64,000 nt of DNA from Sphingomonas sp. PP-F2F-A104-K0414 (GCF_004340945.1 NZ_SLYD01000004.1:248001-312000); one strand, 5' to 3'. Counted from the first letter of the stretch, positions 18,388 through 27,400 are shown. Made by a program: numbers and translations. The notes: generated from the letters alone by a model not told the origin.

Positions 18388-18597
18388 GAACTCCGTCCGA
18401 GACAGTGGGTGCAGCGGGTTTGCCGGTGCTTAATCTCCCACCTAGACGGGGAATGAGATTTTGTCGGCCCATTTGCGCGCCGCCCCTCTCCCATGCCCCA
18501 TCGACGAGACACCCCGGAAGCGCGGGTTTGTCTGCGCCTCCGGTTAGTAACCGGGTCCACTGCGCAATCGGTGAGCTCGTAAAACGTGGAGAATGGC
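18388..18597 (+). promoter_or_regulatory. Ribosomal protein L10 leader (rplJL autoregulatory 5' UTR)
   Basis: The leader reads CCGAGACAGTGGGTG (from 18397) and then GCTTAATCTCCCACCTAGAC (18428-18447), so GTGGG pairs with CCCAC as in alphaproteobacterial L10 leaders. Further small hairpins, such as CCGGTTAGTAACCGG, lie before the ribosome-binding site GTGGAG at 18586. The known function of this structure is binding L10(L12)4 to repress translation. The exact ends are estimated. It fills most of the 309-base gap between the moeB-type gene and rplJ. Confidence 0.8.
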
Positions 18598-19113
18598 ATG
18601 GATCGTGATCAAAAGACCGCGGCCGTAGCCGAGCTGAACCGCACCTTTTCCGAGGTCGGCGTCGTCGTTGTGACGCGCAACCTCGGCCTGACCGTCGCAC
18701 AGTCCACTGTGCTGCGGAATAAGATGCGCGACGCCGGCGCGACCTACAAGGTCTCGAAGAACAAGCTTGCCAAGATCGCAATGGACGGCACCGACTACAG
18801 CTCGCTGGGCGACATGCTCACGGGTCCGGTCGGTCTGGCCAGCTCCATCGATCCCGTCGCGGCCGCCAAGGTGGCCGTGGAATTCGCGAAGACGAACGAC
18901 AAGTTCGAAATCGTGGGTGGGGCGATGGGCGCGACGACCCTCGACGTCGACGGTGTGAAGGCGCTCGCAACGCTGCCCTCGCTGGACGAACTGCGTGCCA
19001 AGATCGTTGGCCTCATCGTGGCACCCGCCACGAAGCTGGCAACGATCACGCAGGCTCCGGCAGCGCAGCTCGCGCGCGTGCTTTCCGCCTACGCGGAGAA
19101 GGAAGCCGCCTGA
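18598..19113 (+). CDS. rplJ: 50S ribosomal protein L10
   Basis: 171 residues. The start [20 protein letters not shown], the [11 protein letters not shown] motif and the C-terminal tail with [14 protein letters not shown], which anchors L7/L12 dimers, identify L10. The ATG at 18598 has GGAG at 18588; the in-frame GTG at 18586 falls inside the ribosome-binding site and is rejected. It is co-transcribed with rplL behind the L10 leader. Confidence 0.97.
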   Translation: MDRDQKTAAVAELNRTFSEVGVVVVTRNLGLTVAQSTVLRNKMRDAGATYKVSKNKLAKIAMDGTDYSSLGDMLTGPVGLASSIDPVAAAKVAVEFAKTNDKFEIVGGAMGATTLDVDGVKALATLPSLDELRAKIVGLIVAPATKLATITQAPAAQLARVLSAYAEKEAA

Positions 19114-19177
19114 TCTTGCAGGCCTTTCGTTACCTTTTTGAACTGATGGGGCAGATGCCCCGAGATGGAGATTTATC

Positions 19178-19552
19178 ATGGCAGACCTGAACGCGCTCGT
19201 AGAGAGCCTGAGCGAACTGACCGTTCTCGAAGCAGCTGAGCTTTCGAAGCTGCTCGAAGAGAAGTGGGGCGTTTCGGCCGCAGCAGCGGTCGCAGCACCG
19301 GCAGCAGGCGGCGGCGCCGCTGCTCCTGCAGCAGAAGAGCAGACCGAATTCGACGTCATCCTGACCGGCGACGGTGGCAAGAAGATCAACGTCATCAAGG
19401 AAGTCCGTGCGATCACCGCGCTCGGCCTGACCGAAGCCAAGACGCTGGTCGAGTCGGCTCCCAAGGCCGTCAAGGAAGGCGTGTCGAAGGACGAGGCAGC
19501 CAAGATCAAGGCTCAGCTCGAAGCAGCTGGCGCGACCGTCGAGGTCAAGTAA
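19178..19552 (+). CDS. rplL: 50S ribosomal protein L7/L12
   Basis: 124 residues. The N-terminal dimerisation part [18 protein letters not shown] is followed by an Ala/Gly hinge (about 36-52). The factor-binding C-terminal domain has [20 protein letters not shown] and [19 protein letters not shown]. It is present as multiple dimers on the L10 stalk. Downstream lies a strong terminator rather than rpoB, an arrangement discussed in the findings. Confidence 0.97.
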   Translation: MADLNALVESLSELTVLEAAELSKLLEEKWGVSAAAAVAAPAAGGGAAAPAAEEQTEFDVILTGDGGKKINVIKEVRAITALGLTEAKTLVESAPKAVKEGVSKDEAAKIKAQLEAAGATVEVK

Positions 19553-19660
19553 GCCGCAAGCGGAGAGACGGGCCATACTGGCTCGCACTCTCGCAAGGCC
19601 GGCCGGCGGCATTCATGCCGACCGACGAAGCAGGGGCTTTGCCCCTGCTGGCCGCAGCTA

Positions 19661-19696
19661 AAAAAGGGCGGCCTCAGCAATGGGGTCGCCCTTTTT
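19661..19696 (+). terminator. Terminator downstream of rplL
   Basis: AAAAAGGGCG (19661-19670) and CGCCCTTTTT (19687-19696) are exact 10-bp complements around a 16-base loop, ending in a T-run. The flanking A-run and T-run could let it work in both directions. A second GC-rich hairpin (CAGGGGCTTTGCCCCTG, 19631-19647) precedes it. The remaining stretch to 19904 holds no gene I can support. Confidence 0.9.
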
Positions 19697-19904
19697 CGTG
19701 TCTGGTGATGGTGGGTCGTCCTGCGTACGCGGGCGTAGCGCGCGGAACCTGTGCTTCGATACGAGCCCTCGATACGCTTCTGCGAAGCTACTCGGTCTCT
19801 ACTCAGCACGAACGGGTAGGGAGAGGCGTCCAGAGTCTGGCACCCCGGGGGTAACGGTTGGAAGCCAACGCCCACCTGTCCCCAACCTCCCGGATGCAGG
19901 CGTG

Positions 19905-21263
19905 CTACCGCTCGAACGTCGCCGCATGCGGCCGGGCGGCGACCGTCGTGAACATCTTTGCGGGTGCGTCCAGCCAGAACGGTGCGAGCTTGGCGGAATC
20001 CACGCGTTCGATACCGACGACCCAGGCACGGGCGGTCTGCGCGTCGTCACCGTCGGTCGCGTAGAGGATGTTGGTGGCGACGACGGGTACGAACATCGGG
20101 CGATTGGCGGCGGTCATGGTCTGGATCGCCTCGCGCGCGATCGCAACGACGGTGCGGATCGTGCGGGACTCGCCGGGTGCGAGCGCGAATGGTGGCGTCG
20201 CCGGGCGACCGATCGGGGCAGCGTTGAACTGGGCGAGGTCGGTGTCCTGACCAGCATGCGCGGTCAGCAGCGCGACGCCAGCGCGGATCGCTTCGGCGGC
20301 CACGGTGCCGGTGTTGGTTACGACGAGTTCGCACTCGACCGTCGCGCTCAGCAGGTTGAGACCGGCGCGCAAGGGACGGAGGTCGCAGGTTACGCGAGCC
20401 CGCGGAACGGCAAGCGGCGGCGGTGGCGTTTTTGCACGCGGTTCGAGGAATTTCGGCGCGGCCGCCGCGGCCACGGGGATTGCTACGGACGTAGCGGGCG
20501 CAACCGGGGCCGCTATAGGCTCGATCGATGTGGCGGAGGCGACGGCGGGTTCCGGCGCAGCGGTGGGCTCGGGCGCGAACGGCTCCGGTGTTGGCTGGAC
20601 GACGGTCTCGACCTCTACGCGGTCCTGCCTACGGCTGCGGGGTTTGCGGCGGAGCAGCCAGAGCGCGCCGAGGACTACGATGACGACCGCAAGTGAAAGC
20701 CAGAGCGGCATCGCCCTGCCCGTCTCGGGCGCGGTGACCGTCGATTGTGTCGTTGCGTCGGGCGTGGGAGTAGATTGCGGGACTGTGGATTGCGGGACTG
20801 TGGGTTGCGGGACTGTGGGTTGCGGGGCAGCGACTTGCGGGCCGGACTTCGTCGATTCAGCTTCCGACGGCGGCGGGGCCGATGCCGGCTGGGGCGTAGG
20901 AGTCGCTATCGGCGCGGGTTCGGTGGAGCCCGATGAACGTGTCGGCTCGGTCGAGGTACGGGCTTGCGACGGTTCGGATTCGTTGCGCGCGGCGGGCCGT
21001 GTAACGACGGCTTTTTCCGCAGCAGCTGGTTCCGCAGCGCGGGGACGCGATGCGCGGCGGGGCTCGGGCGTCTCGCTCGGCAGGACGATCGTCGGCGCGT
21101 CAGGGATCGGGACCGCGGTGCTGGTCTGCGGCGCTGGGTTCGCCAAGCCCTCCAGGCCACGGACCGGCGCGGTCTGCTCGGTCTGGGCCACTGCCGGACT
21201 GGCCGATGCGAGCATCGTCATGGTGGCGAGCAGGGCGGCCAGCGCCCCGCGATCGGTCGTCAT
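19905..21263 (-). CDS. Signal-peptide, Pro/Ala-rich single-span protein of unknown function
   Basis: 452 residues. A signal peptide ends ASASPAVAQ (about residue 27). A long low-complexity Pro/Ser/Thr/Glu segment (about 30-185) includes a short tandem (P-Q-S/P-T-V)n. One transmembrane helix, MPLWLSLAVVIVVLGALWLL, is followed by basic residues RRKPRSRR, then another low-complexity linker. A C-terminal beta-rich domain (about 290-450) starts RARVTCDLRPLRAGLNLL and has VTNTGTVAAEAIRAGVALL. The layout resembles an anchored surface or periplasmic domain. Start ATG 21263 is chosen because the signal peptide begins there; GGGG lies upstream. Confidence 0.7.
   Translation of the reverse strand: MTTDRGALAALLATMTMLASASPAVAQTEQTAPVRGLEGLANPAPQTSTAVPIPDAPTIVLPSETPEPRRASRPRAAEPAAAEKAVVTRPAARNESEPSQARTSTEPTRSSGSTEPAPIATPTPQPASAPPPSEAESTKSGPQVAAPQPTVPQPTVPQSTVPQSTPTPDATTQSTVTAPETGRAMPLWLSLAVVIVVLGALWLLRRKPRSRRQDRVEVETVVQPTPEPFAPEPTAAPEPAVASATSIEPIAAPVAPATSVAIPVAAAAAPKFLEPRAKTPPPPLAVPRARVTCDLRPLRAGLNLLSATVECELVVTNTGTVAAEAIRAGVALLTAHAGQDTDLAQFNAAPIGRPATPPFALAPGESRTIRTVVAIAREAIQTMTAANRPMFVPVVATNILYATDGDDAQTARAWVVGIERVDSAKLAPFWLDAPAKMFTTVAARPHAATFER
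20773..20826. repeat. 15-bp tandem repeat inside the Pro-rich gene
   Basis: About three and a half copies of a 15-base unit related to ATTGCGGGACTGTGG. On the coding (minus) strand each unit encodes the pentapeptide P-Q-(P/S)-T-V. The unit length keeps the frame, so copy number could vary without truncating the protein. Confidence 0.85.
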
Positions 21264-21438
21264 CGTCGAAAATCCCCTGCGCGCGGTCGTCGCGGCGTTG
21301 TGGGCGGGGGAGGCTGAACACGGCCCAACGGCAACCCGCGTTGCGACGAGTTGCGCCTTGGTAGCGGTGAAACGCGGCTGGCGTAACGACGTCAAATATT
21401 AATCCTCCCCCGCCAGGGGGAGGACTCGGAAGGCGAGT

Positions 21439-22713
21439 TTACTTTGGTGCGATGACCACTGCCCCGCCCTTCATGACGAAGCTGGGATGCTCTAGCTCGC
21501 GGACATCGGCGAGCGGATCGCCATCGACCGCGACCAAGTCGCCGAAGCGGCCGGGCTGGATCACGCCGACGTCTGCCGTCCTGCCGAGCGCCTGCGCCGC
21601 GCTGGAGGTGGCCGCCTGGATCGCCTCGATCGGGGTCATGCCCCATTCGACCATCTTGGCGAACTGGAGCGCGTTGTTGCCGTTGGGGTAGACCCCGCCA
21701 TCGGTGCCGAACAGCATCTTCACCCCGGCGGCGTGCGCGGCGCGGAAGGTCTGGCGCTGCTTCAGGCCGACTTGGCGCTCCTTCTCGAGGCTTTCGGCGA
21801 AGACACCGTTCTTGGCACCCTCGGCGAGGATATAGTCGTCGTCGTAGATATCCATGTCGAACCATGCGCCGCTGGCCTTCGCGAGCTTGAACGATTCCGC
21901 GTCGGCCAAGCTGGCGTGTTCGATCGTGTCGACGCCTGCGCTGAGTGCGTCGTTGATGCCCTCGACGCCGTGCGCGTGGACCGCGACCTTCATGCCGAGC
22001 ATGTGCGCTTCCTCGACGATCGCCTTGATCTCTGGGAGGCTGATCTGCTGCGCACCGACGCTGTCGGTCTTCGAGAGGACGCCGCCGGTCATGCAGACCT
22101 TGACCACCTCGGCGCCGTATTTGCGAATCGTCCGCACGGCACCTCGAAACTCGTCGGGCGTGTTGGCGATCTGCGGATGCGGAACCTGGATCGAGGGCGG
22201 GAATTCGGTCGCGTCGCAGTGCCCGCCGGTCGCGCCGAGTGCGTAGGTGGCGGGGACGATGCGCGGGCCGGGGACGTAGCTCCGATCGATCCCTTGCTTG
22301 ATCGCGACGTCATCATAATTGGCGGAGCCGACGTTGCGCACCGTGGTAAACCCTGCGTCGAGCGTCTTCCGCGCATTGGCGACGCCGACGACGGTCCAGA
22401 AATTGTCGGTGAACTCGAGCGTACGGTACCCGCTGAGCGTCGGATCGCTGGTGAGGTGGACATGCATGTCGATCAGGCCGGGAAGCAGCGTTCGCGTGCC
22501 GAGGTCGACGCGTTCGGCACCGGCGGGAACCGCATCGCCTTTGCGCCCGACTGCGGTGATCCGGCCGTCGACGATCGTCACCTGCGGGTTGCCGATCCGT
22601 TTGCCGGCGAGGACGTCGACCATGTGCGCGGCGGTGACGACCACCGTCTTTGCTTCTGCGGTGGTGGCGGTGGTTGCGAGCAGCGTGGTGGTTAGAATCG
22701 TAGCGATCTTCAT
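21439..22713 (-). CDS. Exported amidohydrolase-family metal-dependent hydrolase
   Basis: 424 residues. A signal peptide (MKIATILTTTLLATTATTAEA, split near residue 20) precedes the hydrolase. Metal ligands are seen in GLIDMHVHLTS (about 79), a Lys-containing strand VVKVCMTGG (about 205), HAHGVEGINDAL (about 245), and LFGTDGGVYPNGNN (about 340), the usual Asp. The profile resembles imidazolonepropionase-like and Xaa-Pro dipeptidase-like amidohydrolases of the periplasm, which cleave dipeptides or amides; the substrate is unknown. Start ATG 22713 has GGGGA upstream and is where the signal peptide begins; the longer frame to 22842 overlaps a repeat. Confidence 0.88.
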   Translation of the reverse strand: MKIATILTTTLLATTATTAEAKTVVVTAAHMVDVLAGKRIGNPQVTIVDGRITAVGRKGDAVPAGAERVDLGTRTLLPGLIDMHVHLTSDPTLSGYRTLEFTDNFWTVVGVANARKTLDAGFTTVRNVGSANYDDVAIKQGIDRSYVPGPRIVPATYALGATGGHCDATEFPPSIQVPHPQIANTPDEFRGAVRTIRKYGAEVVKVCMTGGVLSKTDSVGAQQISLPEIKAIVEEAHMLGMKVAVHAHGVEGINDALSAGVDTIEHASLADAESFKLAKASGAWFDMDIYDDDYILAEGAKNGVFAESLEKERQVGLKQRQTFRAAHAAGVKMLFGTDGGVYPNGNNALQFAKMVEWGMTPIEAIQAATSSAAQALGRTADVGVIQPGRFGDLVAVDGDPLADVRELEHPSFVMKGGAVVIAPK

Positions 22714-22781
22714 GAAGTTGTCCCCTTCCCCGAGTTGGGCTTCGTGTGCGTCACCAAGCGTGATCGGACAAGAGCGGGACC

Positions 22782-22897
22782 GATCCTCCCCTGCCGGGGA
22801 GGTGTAGCCGAAGGTGACGGAAGGGGAGGACACGCAACCCACGTGGCCGCTTACCTCCCCCTCCGTCTGGCGAGTGCCCCCCTGGCGGGGAAGGATC
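22782..22897. repeat. Palindromic intergenic repeat, family D (copy 1)
   Basis: The left arm GATCCTCCCCTGCCGGGGAG continues with GCCGAAGGTGACGGAAGGGG. The right arm reads CCCCCTCCGTCTGGCGAG and ends CCTGGCGGGGAAGGATC. It matches the element at 25375-25506 and half-sites at 21403-21425 and 30659-30683. It lies in the divergent promoter region of the amidohydrolase and the 795-residue exported protein. Confidence 0.85.
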
Positions 22898-22975
22898 GTG
22901 CGGTGGCTGGCCTTGCCCTATTCTCGACACCGGTACAGGCCATCGGAGATGCTCCAGACGACGAGGTCGCCCCTG

Positions 22976-25363
22976 ATGATGCTTCGCTTTCTTCCGTTCT
23001 GCGCACTGGCAGCCGCGCTCGTGCCGGCAACCGCGAACGCCGATCCCGCGCCGTTCGACCTGACCGGCCCGAGTCTGCGCGTCGGGGTGACGCACGGCAC
23101 GACGACCTTGCCGATCGCGCAGGTTCCGAGGCTGGCGACGGGCGACCGCGTGACGATCGCGGCGGATTTACCGACCGGCAAGAGGGACGACGGCGAACGC
23201 TATCTGCTGGTGGCGGGGTTCCTGCGCGGCGCGACCGAGCCGCCGCCGAGGTCGTGGTTCTTCAAGGCGGAAACGTGGAAGGCTAAGAAAGCCACGATCG
23301 CGTTGAAGGTGCCGGAAGGGGCGCGCCAGCTGGTGGTGTTCCTGGTGCCCGACAGCGGCGGGTTCGATGCGGTGGTGTCGGCGGTGCGCAAACAGCCTGG
23401 TGCGTTTGTGCGTGCGGTACAGGATCTGGATCAGGCGTCGCTCGATCGCGCGCGACTCGATGCGTTTCTCGACGGGATCCATGCGCTCGAACGTACTCGG
23501 CCGGAGCGGATCGAGGCGGTATCGCCGCTGCTGTCGCGCAGCCTTGCGGTCAAGCTGAAGGCGGAGTGCCTCGATCTCACGGCCGATCTGCAAGCGTCGT
23601 GCCTGACGCAGAGCCGCGAGTCGCTGCTGCTCGCGGATGGCCAGAGTTCGACGCTGGCCGATACGCTCGTCGGCGCGCCGACCGATCTGGCGTTGCAACT
23701 CAGCGCGACGCCGGCCGGCGGGCTCGGCTATTACAGTCCATATATCGGCGTGGTCCGCGATCTGGCGAAGATCTTCGGTGCGTTCCAGTCGACGCAGTTC
23801 CGCTACATCCCGGCGCTGGCGCGGGTCCGCGAAGACCGGATGGCGTTGCTGCTGAACGCGGCGCCGTCGTTCGCGAGCCCGAAATCGGTAATGGTCGTCG
23901 CGATGCCGGTGATCGAGACGGGCACGCCGCAGACGCCGACGCTGCGGCGCGCGGAGGCGGATCGGCTGGTCTGCGCGGCGAAGCCCGATCTCGTGCTGCC
24001 GGTCGAGGGTGCGCCGTTGATCTATGCGACGAAGTTCGCGCACGACATGAGCTTGCGCGTGACGACGCCCCAGGGGGGCGTGGTCGAGCTGCCGGTGCAG
24101 GCCAATGCCGAGCGTAGTGGCTATGTGCTCGATCAGGTCGGCATGCGGACGACCGGGCTGAGCGCGGTGACCGACGCGACGCTGCATGGACGCTGGGGCT
24201 TCACGCCATTCGACGGCCCGCGGTTCCGCTTGCAGGTGCCGAGCGCCGGTGGCTGGCAGATGGTCGATACCGACCCTGAGAATTTGGTGGTGGGGCGCGA
24301 CAACCCGGTGGCGCTGGCGGGGCCGACGCCGAGTTGCGTCGAGGCCGTGACGCTGGTTGGAGCCTCGGGCGAGGCGCCGCTGGCGTGGACGACGAACGGC
24401 GACCGGATCGGACTGACACTGCCGCTCGGGAAGACAGCGCCGGGGAAATTGACGCTGCTAGTCAAGCAATACGGGATCGAGACGTCAGAGAAGATCGCCC
24501 TGACCGCGTTGGCCGAGGCGGGGCGGATCGATGGCCTGACGCTATACGCGGGCGATACGGCGGGGACGCTCGCGGGGACGCGGCTCGACCTGGTCGCGTC
24601 GATGGCGGTCGACGGGGTCGCGTTCAAGCCGGGCGAAGTGATGCGCGCGGACAAGGGCGATCTGCTGGGGCTCACCGCGGATGCGGCGCCGAATTTCGCG
24701 GCAGGTCAGACCAAGACCGCGCTCGTCACGCTGACCGATGGGCGCAAGCGGTCGGTGAAGGTCACCGTCGCCGCGGCACGACCCAAGGCGACTCTGATCG
24801 CCAAGAGTGTGATTGCACCGCCCTCCCCCGGCCTCGCAGTGACCTTGGCGGGCGTCACCGCAATCGCGCAGGATGCCCGGATCACCTTCTCGCTGCGCGC
24901 CGAAGGGACCACGCGATTTGCGGCGGGGGACAGCGTCGAGATCGGGGCGGTCGCTGGTGGACCGACGATGACCGTCGCGTCGGGTCGCGGGCTGACCGTA
25001 CAGGACGAGCGGATCGCGGTGATCTCGGTCGAGCCGGGCAAGGCACTAGGCGTGTCCGCGCATGGGCCGCTGCGGTGGCGGCTGGTGCAGAACGGCGTCG
25101 CCGGCGACTGGGTACCGTTGACGAGCCTGGTGCGGATACCTGCGCTGGCCGGGTTGAATTGTGCGGAGGCTTGTACGCTGGCGGGGGCGGACCTGTTTTT
25201 GATCGAGTCGGTGGCAGCGAATGCGGGGTTTGCGGAGGCGGCTCGGGTGCCGGAGGGGTTTACCGGGAGTTCGTTTGCGGTGCCGAAACCGGTTGGGGGA
25301 ATGCTGTATCTGAAGCTTCGGGATGATCCGGGGGTTACGGCTACGGTGGCGGTGAAGGGCTAG
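22976..25363 (+). CDS. Large exported protein of unknown function (795 residues)
   Basis: After the signal peptide (MMLRFLPFCALAAALVPATANA, split near residue 22) comes a soluble protein with no membrane segments. The middle holds a helical part with FLDGIHALERTRPERIEAVSPLL and YYSPYIGVVRDLAKIFGAFQS. The second half is beta-rich with repeated strand-loop units such as VVGRDNPVALAGPTPSCVEAV and GLTLYAGDTAGTLAGTRLDL, which look like immunoglobulin-like or IPT-like modules. Five cysteines are scattered. I do not recognise the family. ATG 22976 is followed directly by a second ATG; GAGG lies upstream. Family D repeats bracket the gene on both sides. Confidence 0.7.
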   Translation: MMLRFLPFCALAAALVPATANADPAPFDLTGPSLRVGVTHGTTTLPIAQVPRLATGDRVTIAADLPTGKRDDGERYLLVAGFLRGATEPPPRSWFFKAETWKAKKATIALKVPEGARQLVVFLVPDSGGFDAVVSAVRKQPGAFVRAVQDLDQASLDRARLDAFLDGIHALERTRPERIEAVSPLLSRSLAVKLKAECLDLTADLQASCLTQSRESLLLADGQSSTLADTLVGAPTDLALQLSATPAGGLGYYSPYIGVVRDLAKIFGAFQSTQFRYIPALARVREDRMALLLNAAPSFASPKSVMVVAMPVIETGTPQTPTLRRAEADRLVCAAKPDLVLPVEGAPLIYATKFAHDMSLRVTTPQGGVVELPVQANAERSGYVLDQVGMRTTGLSAVTDATLHGRWGFTPFDGPRFRLQVPSAGGWQMVDTDPENLVVGRDNPVALAGPTPSCVEAVTLVGASGEAPLAWTTNGDRIGLTLPLGKTAPGKLTLLVKQYGIETSEKIALTALAEAGRIDGLTLYAGDTAGTLAGTRLDLVASMAVDGVAFKPGEVMRADKGDLLGLTADAAPNFAAGQTKTALVTLTDGRKRSVKVTVAAARPKATLIAKSVIAPPSPGLAVTLAGVTAIAQDARITFSLRAEGTTRFAAGDSVEIGAVAGGPTMTVASGRGLTVQDERIAVISVEPGKALGVSAHGPLRWRLVQNGVAGDWVPLTSLVRIPALAGLNCAEACTLAGADLFLIESVAANAGFAEAARVPEGFTGSSFAVPKPVGGMLYLKLRDDPGVTATVAVKG

Positions 25364-25374
25364 CGTCCGCCCCT

Positions 25375-25506
25375 GCGATCCTCCCCCGCCAGGGGGAGGT
25401 GGCGCCGAAGGTGACGGAGGGGGAGGACACGGAACATCCGTTTGCGCTTACTTCCCCCTCCGTCTGGCAAGGGCCAGCCACCTCCCCCTGGCGGGGGAGG
25501 ATCGCG
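25375..25506. repeat. Palindromic intergenic repeat, family D (copy 2)
   Basis: The left arm starts GCGATCCTCCCCCGCCAGGG and continues GCCGAAGGTGACGGAGGGGG. The right arm mirrors it (CCCCCTCCGTCTGGCAAG, then CCCCTGGCGGGGGAGGATCG). The outer ends GCGATC and GATCGC match each other. It lies between the convergent 795-residue exported protein and the PRISE reductase. Confidence 0.9.
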
Positions 25507-25540
25507 AAGCCTGCGTATTCTTACATCCCGCCACCGACGC

Positions 25541-26602
25541 TTACGGGATCAACCGATCAGCCCGAAGTTGGTCGAACAGATCGAAGAACGCGTCGTCGGT
25601 GGGCTGATATTCTTTGAACCCCAGGCGGCGGCTCTTGCCCATGTCCGTCACCACCTCGATCGGGCGGCCGAGATCGGCGTCGGTGTGCCAGGGCGATGCG
25701 AGCTGCGACAGGTCAGCCTCGGCCAAACCTTCGCGCGCCGCGATCTCGCGCCAGATGCCCGCGTCATCCTTCATCTGGTCTTCGAGCGTCAGGATCTTGC
25801 CGTCGAACGGGGCGGCCTCGATCCCGAACCATTCGGCGATGCGGCCCCACATCCAGCTCCAGCGGAAGACGTCGCCATTGACGACGTTGAACGCCTCGTT
25901 GCGCGCCTCCGGCGTGGTCGCGGCCCAGATCAGGTGGTCCGCGAGCAACGTCGCGCTGGTCATATCGGTGAGACCGTTCCACTGCGCCGCCGAGCCTGGA
26001 AAGCGGAACGGGCGGCCGGTCTCGTGGCACAGAGTCGCGTAGACCGCGAGCGTGGTGCCCATGTTCATCGCGTTGCCAACCGCCTTGCCGATAATCGTGT
26101 GCGGGCGGTGGATGCTCCAGCCGAAGCCGTCCCGCTCCGCCGCCTCGAACACGGCGTCTTCCTGCGCATAGTAGAAGTTCTCAACGTCGAGGCGGCCCTG
26201 CTCCTCGCGGAACGGGGTCTGCGGGAGTGCGCCCTTGCCGTACGCCTCGAACGGCCCAAGGTAATGCTTCAGGCCCGTCACCAGTGCAACGTGGTCGACG
26301 CTACCCGCTGGCGAGAGCGCGCCGAGCAGGTTGCGGACCATGCCGCCGTTGACCCGGATGTTCTCCGCCTCGCTGTCTTGACGCGACCAGGTGGCGATGA
26401 AGACCGCATCGGGTTTGAGGCCAGTGAGTGCTTTTTCGAGGCTAGCGGGATCCTGGAGATCAGCCGCGACCGGCTGCACGCCGTCCTGTTCGGTTGGGCG
26501 CCGCGCGAGTCCGTGGACAGTCCAGCCCGACTCCACCAACGCCGCGGCGGTCGCGCTGCCGACGATTCCGCTCGTTCCCACTACCAATGCCGTCCTGGCC
26601 AT
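25541..26602 (-). CDS. SDR family oxidoreductase, PRISE (progesterone 5-beta-reductase/iridoid synthase-like) group
   Basis: 353 residues. The Rossmann motif is VVGTSGIVGSATAAALVE (about 7-24). ATWSRQDSEAENIRVNGGM follows, then VTGLKHYLGPFE with the PRISE-type lysine, and YYAQEDAVFEAA holding the catalytic Tyr in the Y-Y-x2-E-D motif that replaces the usual YxxxK. WSIHRPHTIIG is another group signature. These enzymes reduce enone double bonds with NADPH; the bacterial substrate is unknown. ATG 26602 is taken instead of the TTG two codons upstream. It is divergent from the small genes at 26722 and 26981. Confidence 0.88.
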   Translation of the reverse strand: MARTALVVGTSGIVGSATAAALVESGWTVHGLARRPTEQDGVQPVAADLQDPASLEKALTGLKPDAVFIATWSRQDSEAENIRVNGGMVRNLLGALSPAGSVDHVALVTGLKHYLGPFEAYGKGALPQTPFREEQGRLDVENFYYAQEDAVFEAAERDGFGWSIHRPHTIIGKAVGNAMNMGTTLAVYATLCHETGRPFRFPGSAAQWNGLTDMTSATLLADHLIWAATTPEARNEAFNVVNGDVFRWSWMWGRIAEWFGIEAAPFDGKILTLEDQMKDDAGIWREIAAREGLAEADLSQLASPWHTDADLGRPIEVVTDMGKSRRLGFKEYQPTDDAFFDLFDQLRADRLIP

Positions 26603-26721
26603 GTGCAATTCCCGTTATTCCTACGATCTGTTCCGATCCCAAACGCGCCGTAATTTGGAAGGGATCCACCTTACGCCATTTGCGGTGGCGGCGGCCGGGC
26701 GATTGTCGCTATGGGGCGCGG

Positions 26722-26952
26722 ATGACCGCATCGGATCTCCAGAGCCTGTTCGTCACCAACCTCGTCCGATACAATAGCGGCGATCGGCGGCGGTGGCGGC
26801 TGATCGTCGGCGACGTGAAGGTCTACAGCCTCGCCACGCATGCGCATTGCAACTGGGCGGTGACGCCGTCGGGCAGCGCGAGCGAGGTCGACGCGGTCGA
26901 GCGGCTGGCAGACCTACTCCGTGAAGATCACCCCATCATTACCGCCGGCTGA
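26722..26952 (+). CDS. Small conserved-looking protein of unknown function
   Basis: 76 residues, soluble, starting MTASDLQSLFVTNLVRYNSG. It contains a VKVYSLATHAHCNW centre and ends with a DAVERLADLLREDHPII helix. GGGGCGCGG precedes the ATG. It has no membrane segment and no motif I recognise. It is followed 28 bases later by another small gene on the same strand, so the two may be co-transcribed. Confidence 0.65.
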   Translation: MTASDLQSLFVTNLVRYNSGDRRRWRLIVGDVKVYSLATHAHCNWAVTPSGSASEVDAVERLADLLREDHPIITAG

Positions 26953-26980
26953 CGGCTATTCCATTCCTGAGGAGCGACAC

Positions 26981-27268
26981 ATGGCGAAGCAATATTGGGC
27001 GCAGATCATCGAACTCGATGAGGAAATGACCGCCGCGACGATCCCCGGCGCGACCGATCACGAGGATGCGGCGGATTCGCTGGTGGCGGATTTCGTCGGC
27101 GCGATGGGCGGCGAGATCACCGAGGGCGCGGTCCGCGTCTGGGTGCAGGGCGGGGTCGAGAAGGTCTATGACTGGAAGGCCGACTTCACGATGCCCGACA
27201 TGGACGAGATGGGCGACGAGGACGAGATGGAGGTCGAGGGCGAGATCGAGCTGACCGAGCGGGTTTGA
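26981..27268 (+). CDS. Small acidic protein of unknown function
   Basis: 95 residues with strong negative charge; the last third is nearly all Asp/Glu/Met (DMDEMGDEDEMEVEGEIEL). The start MAKQYWAQIIELDEEM has an excellent GAGGAG ribosome-binding site at 26969-26974, so the longer frame from 26921 is rejected. The regular pattern of the first half suggests a small alpha/beta fold. Function unknown. It ends in a family C repeat shared with the convergent zwf gene. Confidence 0.7.
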   Translation: MAKQYWAQIIELDEEMTAATIPGATDHEDAADSLVADFVGAMGGEITEGAVRVWVQGGVEKVYDWKADFTMPDMDEMGDEDEMEVEGEIELTERV

Positions 27269-27294
27269 TTTCGAGCGGCGGCTAAATACACGCG

Positions 27295-27398
27295 CCACCC
27301 CGGCGAAGGTCGGGGCCCAATTGGCAAGGTCGGCGGAACCGAGCGCCGCCGTTCATTAGCGACGTCGCCCAATTGGGCCCCGGCCTTCGCCGGGGTGG
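27295..27398. repeat. Palindromic intergenic repeat, family C (copy 1)
   Basis: The left arm CCACCCCGGCGAAGGTCGGG continues GCCCAATTGG. The right arm is its complement, CCAATTGGGCCCCGGCCTTC region ending CGGGGTGG, with one mismatch. The second copy is at 62481-62584. It sits between the convergent acidic-protein gene and zwf, overlapping neither coding region. Confidence 0.9.
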
Positions 27399-27400
27399 AG

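Noticed and set aside
19740..19904. A gene between the rplL terminator and the Pro-rich gene
   Set aside because: Short frames there have no ribosome-binding site and no plausible composition.
20900..21263. Sortase-type LPXTG surface anchor in the Pro-rich protein
   Set aside because: The hydrophobic helix is followed by basic residues but lies in the middle of the protein; no LPxTG motif precedes it, and a sphingomonad has a Gram-negative envelope.
22814..22975. Extended N-terminus for the 795-residue exported protein
   Set aside because: It would be translated through the family D repeat and would bury the signal peptide.
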